Shown: positions 26,501 through 34,859 of the stretch, in pieces
Layout: every line of letters starts with the position of its first letter
How positions within the stretch are numbered: the stretch's first letter is position 1
Source of the DNA: Nostocoides japonicum T1-X7
GTDB lineage: Bacteria; Actinomycetota; Actinomycetes; Actinomycetales; Dermatophilaceae
Direction: 5' to 3'
Assembly (NCBI RefSeq): GCF_001046855.1
Contig: NZ_HF570958.1
Location: 2,874,021-2,911,080 of the forward strand
Length of the DNA stretch: 37,060 nucleotides
Notes under the pieces: model-generated
The model's input: the letters and a program-made list of their open reading frames with translations, nothing else
Told to the model about the DNA's origin: nothing
Database searches by the model: none
Position numbers and translations under genes: made by a program

Positions 26501-27285
26501 CGGCCCGCCGCCGGACCGTCCCGGTGGACCCCATGGAGCTCGGCCGTCGCGTCCGGCAGGGTGAGCGACTGCTCGGCATGCTCGTCCGGATGCCCAGTGA
26601 GCTGCTCGTCGAGCTGGCCGGCTACGTCGGGCTCGACTACGTCGTCCTCGACGCCGAGCACGGACCGGTCGACCAGCTGGCCCTGAGCCATCACATCAGC
26701 GTCGCGGAGAGCATGGGCGTTCCGGTCATCGTCCGGATCGGGGCGCTCCACGACGCCCTTCGCGCGCTCGACCTCGGCGCGGCCGGCATCATCTGCCCGC
26801 ACGTCGACTCGGTGGCGGAGGCCGAAGCCCTCGCCGCCGCAGTCCGGTACCCGCCCCGTGGCAAGCGGGGCTTCGCGGCCTACACGCGAGCCGGCCGCTA
26901 CGGGCTCACCTCGAACGCGGAGCATCTGGCCCACTACGCCGACGGTCCGCTGGTGATCGCCATGATCGAGAGCGCGGCAGGCCTCGCCGCGGCGGCCGAC
27001 ATCGCGGCTGTGGACGGCATCGACCTGCTCTGGCCCGGGCCGGCCGACCTCGGTGCGGACCTGGGGCTCCTCGGAGGCGACCCGGCACCGATCGACCAGG
27101 CCATCGACGACGTGCGGGCTGCGTCCGACGGTCGCGTCCTGACCATCTGCGGCGACGAGGCGACAGCGGCCGCACACTTCGCGGCCGGTTCACAGCTGGT
27201 CGTGTACAACACCCAGCATGCCGTGTCCCAGCTCATGGTCCGCTTGGCGACGGCGTTGCCGGAGCGCAGCGACCGTGGGGCCTGA
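26497..27285 (+). CDS. HpcH/HpaI-family class II pyruvate aldolase
   Basis: 262 residues, TIM barrel. Family residues are visible: DAEHG (catalytic His), VIVRIG (pyruvate-binding Arg), AAGIICPHVDSVAEAEAL, PPRGKRGF, MIESAAG (metal Glu) and GPADLGADLG (metal Asp). These enzymes split 2-keto-4-hydroxy acids into pyruvate (or a related oxoacid) and an aldehyde. It fits as the C-C cleavage step after oxidation by the HisD-like enzyme whose gene overlaps it. The exact ketoacid is unknown. Confidence 0.9.
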   Translation: MTARRRTVPVDPMELGRRVRQGERLLGMLVRMPSELLVELAGYVGLDYVVLDAEHGPVDQLALSHHISVAESMGVPVIVRIGALHDALRALDLGAAGIICPHVDSVAEAEALAAAVRYPPRGKRGFAAYTRAGRYGLTSNAEHLAHYADGPLVIAMIESAAGLAAAADIAAVDGIDLLWPGPADLGADLGLLGGDPAPIDQAIDDVRAASDGRVLTICGDEATAAAHFAAGSQLVVYNTQHAVSQLMVRLATALPERSDRGA

Positions 27286-27287
27286 CC

Positions 27288-27992
27288 TTGTCCGACGCGC
27301 GGTATCCACTGGTCCTGCTCAGCGGGATGCTGGGTGACGCCACGCTGTGGGACGAGGTCGTCCCACCGGTGGGCGATCTCGTCGAGCCTCGTCCCTGCCG
27401 CATCGACACCTCCGACACCGTGTCCGACATCGCCGACGAGGTCCTCCAGCGGTCGCCGGAGCGGTTCGCCGTGGCCGGGCACTCGCTCGGCGGCATCATC
27501 GCGATGGAGATCATCCGCCGGGCGCCGACGCGGGTGACCCGGCTGGCGATCCTCAACACGAGCGCCCGCTCCGGGTCGCCGGAGCAGCGTGACCAGTGGA
27601 CGCGGTTGGCGCAGGAGGTTCGCAGCGGCGGCTTCGGGGCCGCGGCCGACCGGCTCGCGACCGTCACGCTGCCGGAATGCCACCGAACGCAGGCCCTGGT
27701 GGCTCGCAGCGCGGCGATGGCCCGGACCGTCGGGCCGGACGGCTTCCTGCGACAGCTGGCCGCGCAGCAGTCCCGGCCCGACCTCCGGCCGAGTCTCGCC
27801 GCGGTCACCGTGCCTACCCTGGTGCTCAGCGGTGCACTCGACGACGTGAGCCGGCCGGAGATGCAGGCCGAGATCGCCGACCGTGTCGGCACGGCCGTCC
27901 ATGTGGTGGTCCCGGCGAGCGGCCACATGTCACCGCTCGAGGCACCCGACGCCGTGGCGGCCGAGCTGCGGCGGTGGCTCCTCGCTGCCTGA
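27288..27992 (+). CDS. Alpha/beta hydrolase
   Basis: 234 residues. Nucleophile elbow GHSLGG (S66), acidic residue in GALDDVSRPE and His in ASGHMSPLE complete the triad. No ATG or GTG is in frame near the start, so a TTG at 27288, two bases after the aldolase stop, is used. Typical roles are lactone, ester or enol-ester hydrolysis. In this pathway opening a lactone formed by sugar oxidation is plausible but unproven. Confidence 0.85.
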   Translation: MSDARYPLVLLSGMLGDATLWDEVVPPVGDLVEPRPCRIDTSDTVSDIADEVLQRSPERFAVAGHSLGGIIAMEIIRRAPTRVTRLAILNTSARSGSPEQRDQWTRLAQEVRSGGFGAAADRLATVTLPECHRTQALVARSAAMARTVGPDGFLRQLAAQQSRPDLRPSLAAVTVPTLVLSGALDDVSRPEMQAEIADRVGTAVHVVVPASGHMSPLEAPDAVAAELRRWLLAA

Positions 27993-28030
27993 CCGACTCA
28001 TCCCTGCCGAACGGAACCGAAGGAGATCAC

Positions 28031-29047
28031 ATGCTGTCGACGTCCGCATACGCCCCCTACGCCGATCCCGAGGAGTACATCGTCGAGTGGACGGACAAGA
28101 TCTGGGAGAGCTACGGGATGGGGCTGATCAGGGACCATTACCACCCCGAGATCACCTTGCACGGTGCATACGGCCACAACCGCAGTCGCGACTCCATCAT
28201 CGACGGATGCTTCGTCAAGAAGACCGCGTTCCCTCACCGGGCGTTCACCGCGGAGGACGTCGTCTGGGAGGAGCGTTCGGAGAACTCGTGGATCAGCTCG
28301 CACCGGATCATCAACTCCGGCGTCCAGAGCGGCTTCTGGCAGTACGGACCGCCCACGTTCCGTCTCTCGACGTCGCGCAACATCGCGCTGTGCCTCGTGC
28401 GGGACGCGTTCATCGTCGAGGAGTGGGCCGTCAGGGACGAGTGGGCCGTGGTGGAGCAGAACGGCCTCGACGTGTCCGGCATCGCGCGCGAGCTGGCCAC
28501 GAGGCCCAATGCGACCCTGTTGGGATCGCTGGACGGCGAGGGCCTCTTCGGCCCTCCTCCTGCAGATCCGCTGACCGCCGGCGACTCGGGGCCCCGGCCG
28601 GACAACCTGCGCACCGAGTGCGAGACGGTGCTGGACTTCATCGACCGCGGATGGAACGGTCGCCTGCTCAACCTCGCCCCGCAGGTTCTGCACCGCAGTC
28701 ACGTCTGCTACACCAGCCGTTTCCGTACCTACTGCCGAGCCGAGGGATACCAACAGGCCCTGGGCGAACTCATCGCCACCTTCCCCGATGCCGTCTTCGA
28801 GGTTCGCGACGTGGCCGCCAACCGGGACGACTTCCACGGGACCCGCGTCTCCGTGATGTGGCGGATGCGCGGCACCTACAGCGGCGCTCCCACATATGGG
28901 CCGCTGACCGGCTCCCCGGTCGACGTCCTGGGACTCTCGCACTTCGTGTTCCGCGACGGCAGGATCCTCAACGAGTACCGGGTCTACGACGAGCTCGCGA
29001 TCCTCACCCAGCTGGAGTCGGCCCGCCTGGCCCAGACGGCGCCATGA
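28031..29047 (+). CDS. Tandem NTF2/SnoaL-like domain protein (paralogue 3)
   Basis: 338 residues, third copy of the two-domain family: YAPYADPEEYIVEWTDKIW, HGAYGHNRSRDSI, SRNIALCLVRDAFIVEEWAVRDEW, DPLTAGDSGPRPD linker, FEVRDVAAN, YGPLTGSPVDVLG and NEYRVYDELAIL. A strong AGGAG at 28021-28025 precedes the ATG by five bases. It lies on the opposite strand and 13 kb from the other two, but in the same predicted regulon. It overlaps the next gene by ATGA. The persistence of three copies suggests heteromers or sequential isomerase/cyclase-like steps. Confidence 0.82.
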   Translation: MLSTSAYAPYADPEEYIVEWTDKIWESYGMGLIRDHYHPEITLHGAYGHNRSRDSIIDGCFVKKTAFPHRAFTAEDVVWEERSENSWISSHRIINSGVQSGFWQYGPPTFRLSTSRNIALCLVRDAFIVEEWAVRDEWAVVEQNGLDVSGIARELATRPNATLLGSLDGEGLFGPPPADPLTAGDSGPRPDNLRTECETVLDFIDRGWNGRLLNLAPQVLHRSHVCYTSRFRTYCRAEGYQQALGELIATFPDAVFEVRDVAANRDDFHGTRVSVMWRMRGTYSGAPTYGPLTGSPVDVLGLSHFVFRDGRILNEYRVYDELAILTQLESARLAQTAP

Positions 29048-30204
29048 CCCAGCACGCACCCTTGCTGCCTCCAAGCACCGACACCGTTGTCGTGGGTGCC
29101 GGCCTCATGGGGTCGGCCGTCGCGTGGCATCTGGCACGTCGCGGGCACGGGGTGGTGGTCGTCGAACGCTTCACGCCGGCGAATCCTCTCGGCAGCTCCC
29201 ACGGATCGGCGAGGATCATCCGCCGCGCCTACCCCCACATCGACTACATCCGCCTCACCGGCGAGGCATTCGAGTGGTGGCGAGAGCTGGAACTGGACAG
29301 TGACGGCCCGATCCTCCGGCTCACCGGCGGCCTGGACCACGGAGCGGACCGTCAGCCGCGCACCATCGCGTCGGCCCTCTCGCGCGCTGGAGTCGAGCAC
29401 GACCTCCTCTCCGCCTCCGAAGCCGAGGACCGTTATCCCGGAATGGTCTTCGAAGGACCCGTCCTCTATCACCCACAGGCCGGGACCATCGACGCCGAAC
29501 ATGCCGTCCGCGCACTCCTCGCGGGAGCCGAGGCCCACGGAGCCGCGACCGCTCAGGGAACCGAAGTCGTCGCGATCGTGGACGGCGACGACACGGTGCG
29601 GGTGCAGACGACACACGGTGACGTCCGAGCCCGCACCGTCGTCGTCGCAGCCGGGGCGTGGATGCCGGAGCTGCTCGCGGGCATCGTGGAGCTGCCGCCG
29701 CTGTGGGTGACGCAGCACGCGGTGTTCCACTTCCCGCGGGCCGACCCGTCGGTCACCTGGCCGGTCACCATCCATCGTGCCGACATGGATGTCTACCACC
29801 TCCCAGGGGGCCGGGACGGAGGCCCGACGGACGCACGCAAGATCGCGGAACACCGCGGGGCGGCCACAACCGCGCGGACCAGGTCGGGCGAGGTCGACGA
29901 CGGCAGCCGGCGCCGCATCACCGAGTACGTCCGTCGGTGGCTGCCCGGTCTCGTGCCCGACCCCTTCGGCGAGACGACCTGTCTCTACACCTCGACCCAG
30001 GACGAGGACTTCCTCATCGACCGCATCGGCCGGGTCGTCGTCGTCTCGGCCTGTTCCGGACACGGAGCCAAGCTGGCACCGGTCGTGGGCCGCGTCGCGG
30101 CGGACCTCGTCGAGGGGCATCCCTCGGAGCCGGCACGATTCGGGCTCTCCCGCCATCGCGAGCGCATCCAGCCGGGTCGGCGACCCATGACGGTCCTCCC
30201 GTGA
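29044..30204 (+). CDS. Sarcosine-oxidase-like FAD-dependent oxidoreductase
   Basis: 386 residues. FAD Rossmann motif VVVGAGLMGSAVAWHLARRG near residue 15 and VVERF. It resembles monomeric sarcosine oxidase/N-methyltryptophan oxidase: C313 in TTCLYTSTQDEDFLIDR aligns with the Cys that binds FAD covalently, K266 with the oxygen-activating Lys, and CSGHGAKLAP with the substrate-site Lys motif. Such enzymes oxidise secondary or N-methyl amines to an imine plus H2O2. It implies a C-N bond in the substrate. The start overlaps the SnoaL-like gene by ATGA; a longer frame from 27883 is rejected. Confidence 0.87.
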   Translation: MTQHAPLLPPSTDTVVVGAGLMGSAVAWHLARRGHGVVVVERFTPANPLGSSHGSARIIRRAYPHIDYIRLTGEAFEWWRELELDSDGPILRLTGGLDHGADRQPRTIASALSRAGVEHDLLSASEAEDRYPGMVFEGPVLYHPQAGTIDAEHAVRALLAGAEAHGAATAQGTEVVAIVDGDDTVRVQTTHGDVRARTVVVAAGAWMPELLAGIVELPPLWVTQHAVFHFPRADPSVTWPVTIHRADMDVYHLPGGRDGGPTDARKIAEHRGAATTARTRSGEVDDGSRRRITEYVRRWLPGLVPDPFGETTCLYTSTQDEDFLIDRIGRVVVVSACSGHGAKLAPVVGRVAADLVEGHPSEPARFGLSRHRERIQPGRRPMTVLP

Positions 30205-30271
30205 CCGGCTCACCGCGGCTCGCGTGCCGGACCCGGGTCGCCGATCGGCAGCCACGAGGGCGGGAGACGCC

Positions 30272-31591
30272 ATGAGCCGGACCCGCCCGCACCTGGTCGT
30301 CATCGACGATGATCCGACCGGCTCCCAGACGGTTCGCGGCGCCCGACTCCTCCTCGATCTCGACCTCGTGCCGGAGCTTCCCCTCTCCGAGGGTGGAGTC
30401 ACCTTCGTCCTGACCAACAGCCGATCCTTGGACGAGCCAGACGCTGCCGAGGTCACAGCCCGGGTCGGACATGCTCTCGCCCGTCGGGCAGAGCCGCATG
30501 TCGTCGTCAGCCGCGGCGACTCCACACTGCGGGGACACACGATCCTCGAGGTCGACACCCTGATGGCGTGCTACGCCTCGGCCGGCATGCCCTTCGACGG
30601 CGTCATCTTCGCGCCGGCGTTCTTCGAGGCGGGACGGCGCACCGTCGAGGGGGTTCACGAGGTCCTCGGCGACGGCGTCTGGAGGCCGGTCGGCGACACC
30701 GGCTATGCCAGGGACGCCACCTTCGGCTTCCGGTCCTCACGGCTGCCCGACTACCTCCAGGAGCGCTCCCACGGCCGGGTGGACGCCTCGGGAGTCGTGA
30801 CCGTCACCCTGGACGACATCGCCGCCGGAGTCTCCGCCGTGGCCTCGCGGATCGCGCAGGCGCCCCCGGGATCGTGGATCACCGTCGACGGACGCGAACG
30901 TGCCGACTACGAGGTCGTCGTCATGGCGCTCCACCGTCTGCGCCTGACGGGGAAGCGGTACCTGCTGCGTACCGGGCCGGGGATGCTCGCGCCGCTCGCC
31001 GGGCAGCCCGTGCCTCCTCCCCTGTCCCTCGGCGAGCTTCGGACGAACGCCCCCACCGGGTCCCAGCCGCTCATCGTCGTCGGATCCCATGTCGAGCTCA
31101 CGACGCGGCAGGTCCACGAGCTCTCGAAGCGTCACGACCTCGCGGAGATCGAGATCGACGTGACCCGGGTGGACGACGCGGCATACGTCGACGCGTTGGC
31201 CGTCGCCGCCGCAACGCGGTTGAGAGACCGGCCCCTGCTCATCTGCACGAGCCGGACGCTGCACGCCGCAGACACACCCGAGAGGAGTCTCGCGCTCTCC
31301 CGTCGTGTGTCTTCAGCCGTGAACCGAGTCACCGGAAGGGCACTCGCGGCCGGACCACGATACGTGCTCGCGAAGGGAGGGATCACCTCGCACGAGGTCG
31401 CGAGGACCGCGCTGGGGATCCGCGCCGGCACCATCGTCGGACAGCTCTTCACGGGACAGGTGAGCGTCCTGCTCCCCGACGACGCTCCACACGGTGTGCG
31501 CGGACTGCCCTACGTCATCTTCCCGGGCAACGTGGGGGACGAGTCCAGCCTGGCCGACGCCGTGGATCGGATGAACGCCCTCACCACGTGA
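30272..31591 (+). CDS. DUF1537 four-carbon acid sugar kinase family protein
   Basis: 439 residues. The N-terminal substrate domain has the family motif IDDDPTGSQTVRG (11-23), then SRGDSTLRGH. The C-terminal nucleotide domain has LAKGGITSHEVA and FPGNVGDESSL. DUF1537 proteins were shown to be ATP-dependent kinases of acid sugars such as 3-oxo- and 2-oxo-tetronates. It is the last gene of the importer operon, 67 bases after the oxidase, with GGGAGA before the ATG. The usual partners of tetronate pathways (OtnC/OtnI) are absent, so the acid sugar is probably different. Confidence 0.9.
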   Translation: MSRTRPHLVVIDDDPTGSQTVRGARLLLDLDLVPELPLSEGGVTFVLTNSRSLDEPDAAEVTARVGHALARRAEPHVVVSRGDSTLRGHTILEVDTLMACYASAGMPFDGVIFAPAFFEAGRRTVEGVHEVLGDGVWRPVGDTGYARDATFGFRSSRLPDYLQERSHGRVDASGVVTVTLDDIAAGVSAVASRIAQAPPGSWITVDGRERADYEVVVMALHRLRLTGKRYLLRTGPGMLAPLAGQPVPPPLSLGELRTNAPTGSQPLIVVGSHVELTTRQVHELSKRHDLAEIEIDVTRVDDAAYVDALAVAAATRLRDRPLLICTSRTLHAADTPERSLALSRRVSSAVNRVTGRALAAGPRYVLAKGGITSHEVARTALGIRAGTIVGQLFTGQVSVLLPDDAPHGVRGLPYVIFPGNVGDESSLADAVDRMNALTT

Positions 31592-31616
31592 CGCCCCGAC
31601 CGGGATCGGACTGCGG

Positions 31617-32060
31617 TCAGAGCTCCCACAGGGGTGCCAGCTCGCGGACGAAGATGTCGGCCGCGGTCGGCCCGATCCCCTTGAAGCGCTGGACCTCTCG
31701 CGCCAGCTCGTCCCGGCTGTCCGCCGCGCGGCGCAGTCGGGTCAGGTGCCCGCCGTAGTCGTCGAGCACCTGCCGGCCGAGGGCGATGAGCTCCCGGGCC
31801 GTCGACTCGTCGTACCGGCGGTAGCCGCCACGGCCGAGCGCGTCGACGAGGGTCTGCCAGTCGGCGCCGGCGAGCCTGGTGGGAGTGAGGACGCCGAGCT
31901 CGTCGAGCTCCCGGTATGCGCGGGCGGCGATGTCCTGGCTGATGCGGGCCCCGAAGAGGAGACAGGCCACCAGCCATCGGAACGCCGGTGCGTCGGTGCC
32001 TCTGCCCAGGTCGAGGTCGAGGTCCGTCGGGCCGAGCCGCTTCTTGGTGTGCGCTGCCAT
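31617..32060 (-). CDS. Small helix-hairpin-helix (endonuclease III-like) protein
   Basis: 147 residues. FRWLVACLLFGARISQDIAARAYREL resembles the core of HhH-GPD DNA glycosylases (written here as family resemblance), and FKGIGPTAADIFVREL is a helix-hairpin-helix. The catalytic Lys of endonuclease III in the hairpin (GxGxKTA) is absent, and there is no FeS cluster. It may bind DNA without glycosylase activity. GAAGGAG sits upstream of the ATG. It lies 70 bases downstream of the MFS gene on the same strand. Confidence 0.65.
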   Translation of the reverse strand: MAAHTKKRLGPTDLDLDLGRGTDAPAFRWLVACLLFGARISQDIAARAYRELDELGVLTPTRLAGADWQTLVDALGRGGYRRYDESTARELIALGRQVLDDYGGHLTRLRRAADSRDELAREVQRFKGIGPTAADIFVRELAPLWEL

Positions 32061-32130
32061 CGTGCTGCTCCTTCGCGTGGGTATGCCGCCCCCCAGCGGG
32101 TCTCCGTCCGACCGTATGCCGCGCCGCCGG

Positions 32131-33630
32131 TCACGCGGACGACGCCGCGTCGGCGTCCTCCGCCGAGAGGGGTCTCGCGACGTCCTCGAGGCTGCGGCGC
32201 TCTGCGGGGACGGCGAGGATGGCCGCGACGACGCCGGCGGCGATCATGAGGGACGCGCCGATGAGGAAGGCGATCGCGGTGTCGGACGGCCGCCCGCTCG
32301 CCGTCAGCTGGGCGAAGAGCAGCGGCCCGGAGATGCCGCCGACCGCGGTGCCGATCGCGTAGAAGAACGCGATGGCCAGCGCCCTCGTCTCCATCGGGAA
32401 GACCTCGCTCACAGTGAGGTAGGCCGAGCTCGCCCCGGCCGAGGCGAAGAAGAGGACGACGAACCAGCAGGCCGTCAGGGTGACGGCCCCCAACCAGCCG
32501 ATCCACAGGGCCACCGCCGTCGCGACGAGGAGGACACCGGAGAGCAGGTAGGTGCCCGAGATCATCGGCTTGCGACCCACGGTGTCGAAGGACCGGGCGA
32601 GCAGCAGGGGCCCGATGACGTTGCCCGCCGCGATGACCGCGTAGTAGTAGCCCGTCCGGTCCGCCGGCACGCCGAACAGGTTCGCGAGGATCGCTCCGAA
32701 GCCGAAGGTGATCGCGTTGTAGAGGAACGCCTGGCCGACGAAGAGGGAGAGCCCGAGGACGGTCCGCCGGGGGTAGCGGCCGAACATCGTGCGCGCGATC
32801 GTCACGATGCCGATGGTCCTGCGCTGCCGGATGGTGATCTCGTCGTCGACCTCCTCCAGGCTGCGTCCCGTCGACCGCCGTACCCGTGACTCGACGTCAT
32901 CGACCACCTCCTCGGCCTCGTCCTCGTGTCCGTGGATGAACAGCCAGCGGGGACTCTCTGGCACATTGCGCCGAACCAGGAGGATGGACAGCCCGAGGAC
33001 GACGCCCAGGCCGAAGCACAGCCGCCAGCCCACGTCGGCGGGGAAGATGCTCACGTCGAGGACCGGGATCGACAGCAGCGCGCCGGCCGCCGCGCCGATC
33101 CAGTAGCTGCCGTTGATGACGATGTCGACGCGGCCGCGGTGTCGGCTCGGGATGAGCTCGTCGATGGCGGAGTTGATGGCGCCGTACTCGCCGCCGATGC
33201 CGAAGCCCGTGAGGAAGCGGAACAGGAAGAACCACCAGGCGGTCCACGAGATCGCCGTCATCGCGGTCGCGGCGAGGTAGACGCCCAGGGTGATCATGAA
33301 CAGTCGCCTGCGGCCGAACCGGTCGGTCAGCCAGCCGAAGAACAGCGCGCCGACACAGGCGCCCAGCACGTAGAGGGCGGCACCGAGCCCGGTGACCTGG
33401 CTCGTCGTGATGCTCAGGCCGCTGTCCGGCTCGCCGAGGCGGGGGGCGACGTTGCCGACGATGGTGACCTCGAGACCGTCGAGGATCCACACGGTCCCGA
33501 GCCCGACGATGACCATCCAGTGCCAGCTCGACCACGGGAGCCGGTCCAGGCGGGCCGGCACCGACGTCCGGATCGTCGCCAGTCCCCCTGCGTGTCCGGA
33601 GCCGTCGCCTCGGCGGTCGAGGTCCGCCAT
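32131..33630 (-). CDS. MFS metabolite/sugar transporter
   Basis: 499 residues, 12 predicted membrane segments with a long cytosolic loop around 225-285. Signatures: GWLTDRFGRRRLF (loop 2-3), FRFLTGFGIGGEYGAI, VPESPRWLF before the central loop, and FDTVGRKP (loop 8-9). This is the sugar/organic-acid porter branch of MFS. A strong GGAGGA precedes the ATG at 33630. It lies outside the LacI-linked set, with no operator motif seen, so a link to the central pathway is only possible by proximity. Substrate unknown. Confidence 0.9.
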   Translation of the reverse strand: MADLDRRGDGSGHAGGLATIRTSVPARLDRLPWSSWHWMVIVGLGTVWILDGLEVTIVGNVAPRLGEPDSGLSITTSQVTGLGAALYVLGACVGALFFGWLTDRFGRRRLFMITLGVYLAATAMTAISWTAWWFFLFRFLTGFGIGGEYGAINSAIDELIPSRHRGRVDIVINGSYWIGAAAGALLSIPVLDVSIFPADVGWRLCFGLGVVLGLSILLVRRNVPESPRWLFIHGHEDEAEEVVDDVESRVRRSTGRSLEEVDDEITIRQRRTIGIVTIARTMFGRYPRRTVLGLSLFVGQAFLYNAITFGFGAILANLFGVPADRTGYYYAVIAAGNVIGPLLLARSFDTVGRKPMISGTYLLSGVLLVATAVALWIGWLGAVTLTACWFVVLFFASAGASSAYLTVSEVFPMETRALAIAFFYAIGTAVGGISGPLLFAQLTASGRPSDTAIAFLIGASLMIAAGVVAAILAVPAERRSLEDVARPLSAEDADAASSA

Positions 33631-33655
33631 CGCCGTCCTCCTCCAGCCGGGTCCG

Positions 33656-33719
33656 CGGAGGTCTCGGTCGACCTCCGATCGCCGGCAGCCGGGGTCCCCG
33701 GCGGGGCGCCTGCGCCCCG
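33656..33719 (-). terminator. Two hairpins between flavin operon and MFS gene
   Basis: CGGAGGTC/GACCTCCG (33656-33663 with 33670-33677, 6-base loop) and CGGGGCGC/GCGCCCCG (33702-33709 with 33712-33719, two-base gap). The second may end the flavin-reductase operon, and the first lies in the leader of the MFS gene. The whole gap is 222 bases; no convincing promoter is seen, only an AT-richer stretch around 33771-33795. Confidence 0.35.
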
Positions 33720-33852
33720 GCTCGGTCGCCGGGGCGGCAGCGATCCGTCTGCCGTGTTCGGTTCATGCCCGCTTGACGCGCTTTTCAAACCGACAGGACA
33801 CGGCGGCGGCGACTCCGGACCGGCACCCCCACGACACGGGTGTGGAGCACGC

Positions 33853-34365
33853 TCAACCCGCGCTGCGCAGCCCGAACTGGCTCCGGTGGAAGACGAGTGG
33901 GAGGTCGTGGTCGGTGTGCTGGACGCGGTGGAGCCTGAGCACGACGATCGTGTGGTCCCCGGCCCGAACCTCCTGGTGCACGGACGTCTCGAACCGCGCC
34001 AGTCCGTCCCGGACCGTGACGGCGCCACCGTCGCCGACGTCCACCTCGACGCCCGCGAACCGGGACGCCACGGGTCCGGCCAGCTGGCGGGCGGTGCCGC
34101 CGTGATGGTCGGCGAGCACCGTGACCCCGAGACGCGCGGAGCGCCGCAGCTCCGGCCAGGTGCGCGAGGTGTTCGCGACCGAGACCGACACGAGGGGCGG
34201 GTCGAGGCTCACCGAGGTGAAGGAGCTCGCGGCCAGGCCGACGAGGCGGCCGTCGACCTGTGCCGCGACGGCGACGACGCCGCTGGGGAAGATGCCGAAC
34301 GCCTGCCGCAGGCGCACCGGGTCGAGGTCCTGGTTCGTCGGGAAGGACGTGGTCACGGCGCTCAC
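33853..34365 (-). CDS. Flavin reductase domain protein (HpaC-like)
   Basis: 170 residues of the flavin-reductase-like split-barrel family: FGIFPSGVVAVAA, GLAASSFTSVSLDPPLVSVSVANTSRTW, and FAGVEVDVGDGGAV. Members reduce free FMN or FAD with NAD(P)H to feed two-component monooxygenases. The GTG start overlaps the previous gene's stop (GTGA at 34365). It is the last gene of the right-hand operon. The monooxygenase encoded upstream is a one-component type, so the partner using reduced flavin may lie beyond the window. Confidence 0.88.
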   Translation of the reverse strand: MSAVTTSFPTNQDLDPVRLRQAFGIFPSGVVAVAAQVDGRLVGLAASSFTSVSLDPPLVSVSVANTSRTWPELRRSARLGVTVLADHHGGTARQLAGPVASRFAGVEVDVGDGGAVTVRDGLARFETSVHQEVRAGDHTIVVLRLHRVQHTDHDLPLVFHRSQFGLRSAG

Positions 34366-34859
34366 GACCGGGCCTCCACCAGAGCCTCGACGACGGGACG
34401 CGTCCCGGCGAGCCAGTCCGCATACGCATCCTCGTCGTCATACCGCCGGTCGACGACGAACAGCGCCCGCCCCGGCACGGTCCCGCCGATCTCGGTGAGG
34501 ACCGGACGCAGGGTCAGCTCGGGGGCCAGGGCGTGCGCCTCGGACCCGCCGAGAAGGAGTGGGACGGCGACGCCGCGCAGGCCCGTCCCACCGGCGAACC
34601 GGTCGAGGAAGAGCTTGAGAAGGCCGGTGTAGGTGCCCTTGTAGGTCGGGCTCGCGACGATGACGAGATCGGCCTCGCCCACCTGCTTGACGAGGCTGGA
34701 GACCTCCTCGTCCGCCCAGTCCAGCAGCGCCGCACCGAGCGTCGCGAGGTCGACGACGAGGTCGGGCTCGGCCCCGGACAGCCGTTTCGCGACGTAGGTC
34801 GCCGCGGCGTGGGTGCGGCTCGCAGGTTTGGGGTTCCCGACGACGACGGCGGTCACCAT
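34362..34859 (-). CDS. NADPH-dependent FMN reductase (SsuE-like)
   Basis: 165 residues, flavodoxin fold: phosphate loop GNPKPASRTHAA near residue 8 and SPTYKGTYTGLLKLFLDRF near residue 90. It reduces FMN with NADPH. Two flavin reductases of different folds in one operon suggest a high demand for reduced flavin. The start lies inside the end of the hydrolase gene (7-base overlap). Confidence 0.88.
   Translation of the reverse strand: MVTAVVVGNPKPASRTHAAATYVAKRLSGAEPDLVVDLATLGAALLDWADEEVSSLVKQVGEADLVIVASPTYKGTYTGLLKLFLDRFAGGTGLRGVAVPLLLGGSEAHALAPELTLRPVLTEIGGTVPGRALFVVDRRYDDEDAYADWLAGTRPVVEALVEARS

Noticed and set aside
15429..31591. Dihydroxypropanesulfonate (Hps) degradation
   Set aside because: HisD-like enzymes fit HpsN, but no sulfolactate dehydrogenase-sulfo-lyase set (SuyAB) or sulfonate-type uptake genes are seen.
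18550..31591. Known threonate/erythronate (Ltn/Otn) pathway
   Set aside because: DUF1537 kinase and an HIBADH-like protein are present, but OtnC/OtnI are absent and the HIBADH active-site motifs are altered.
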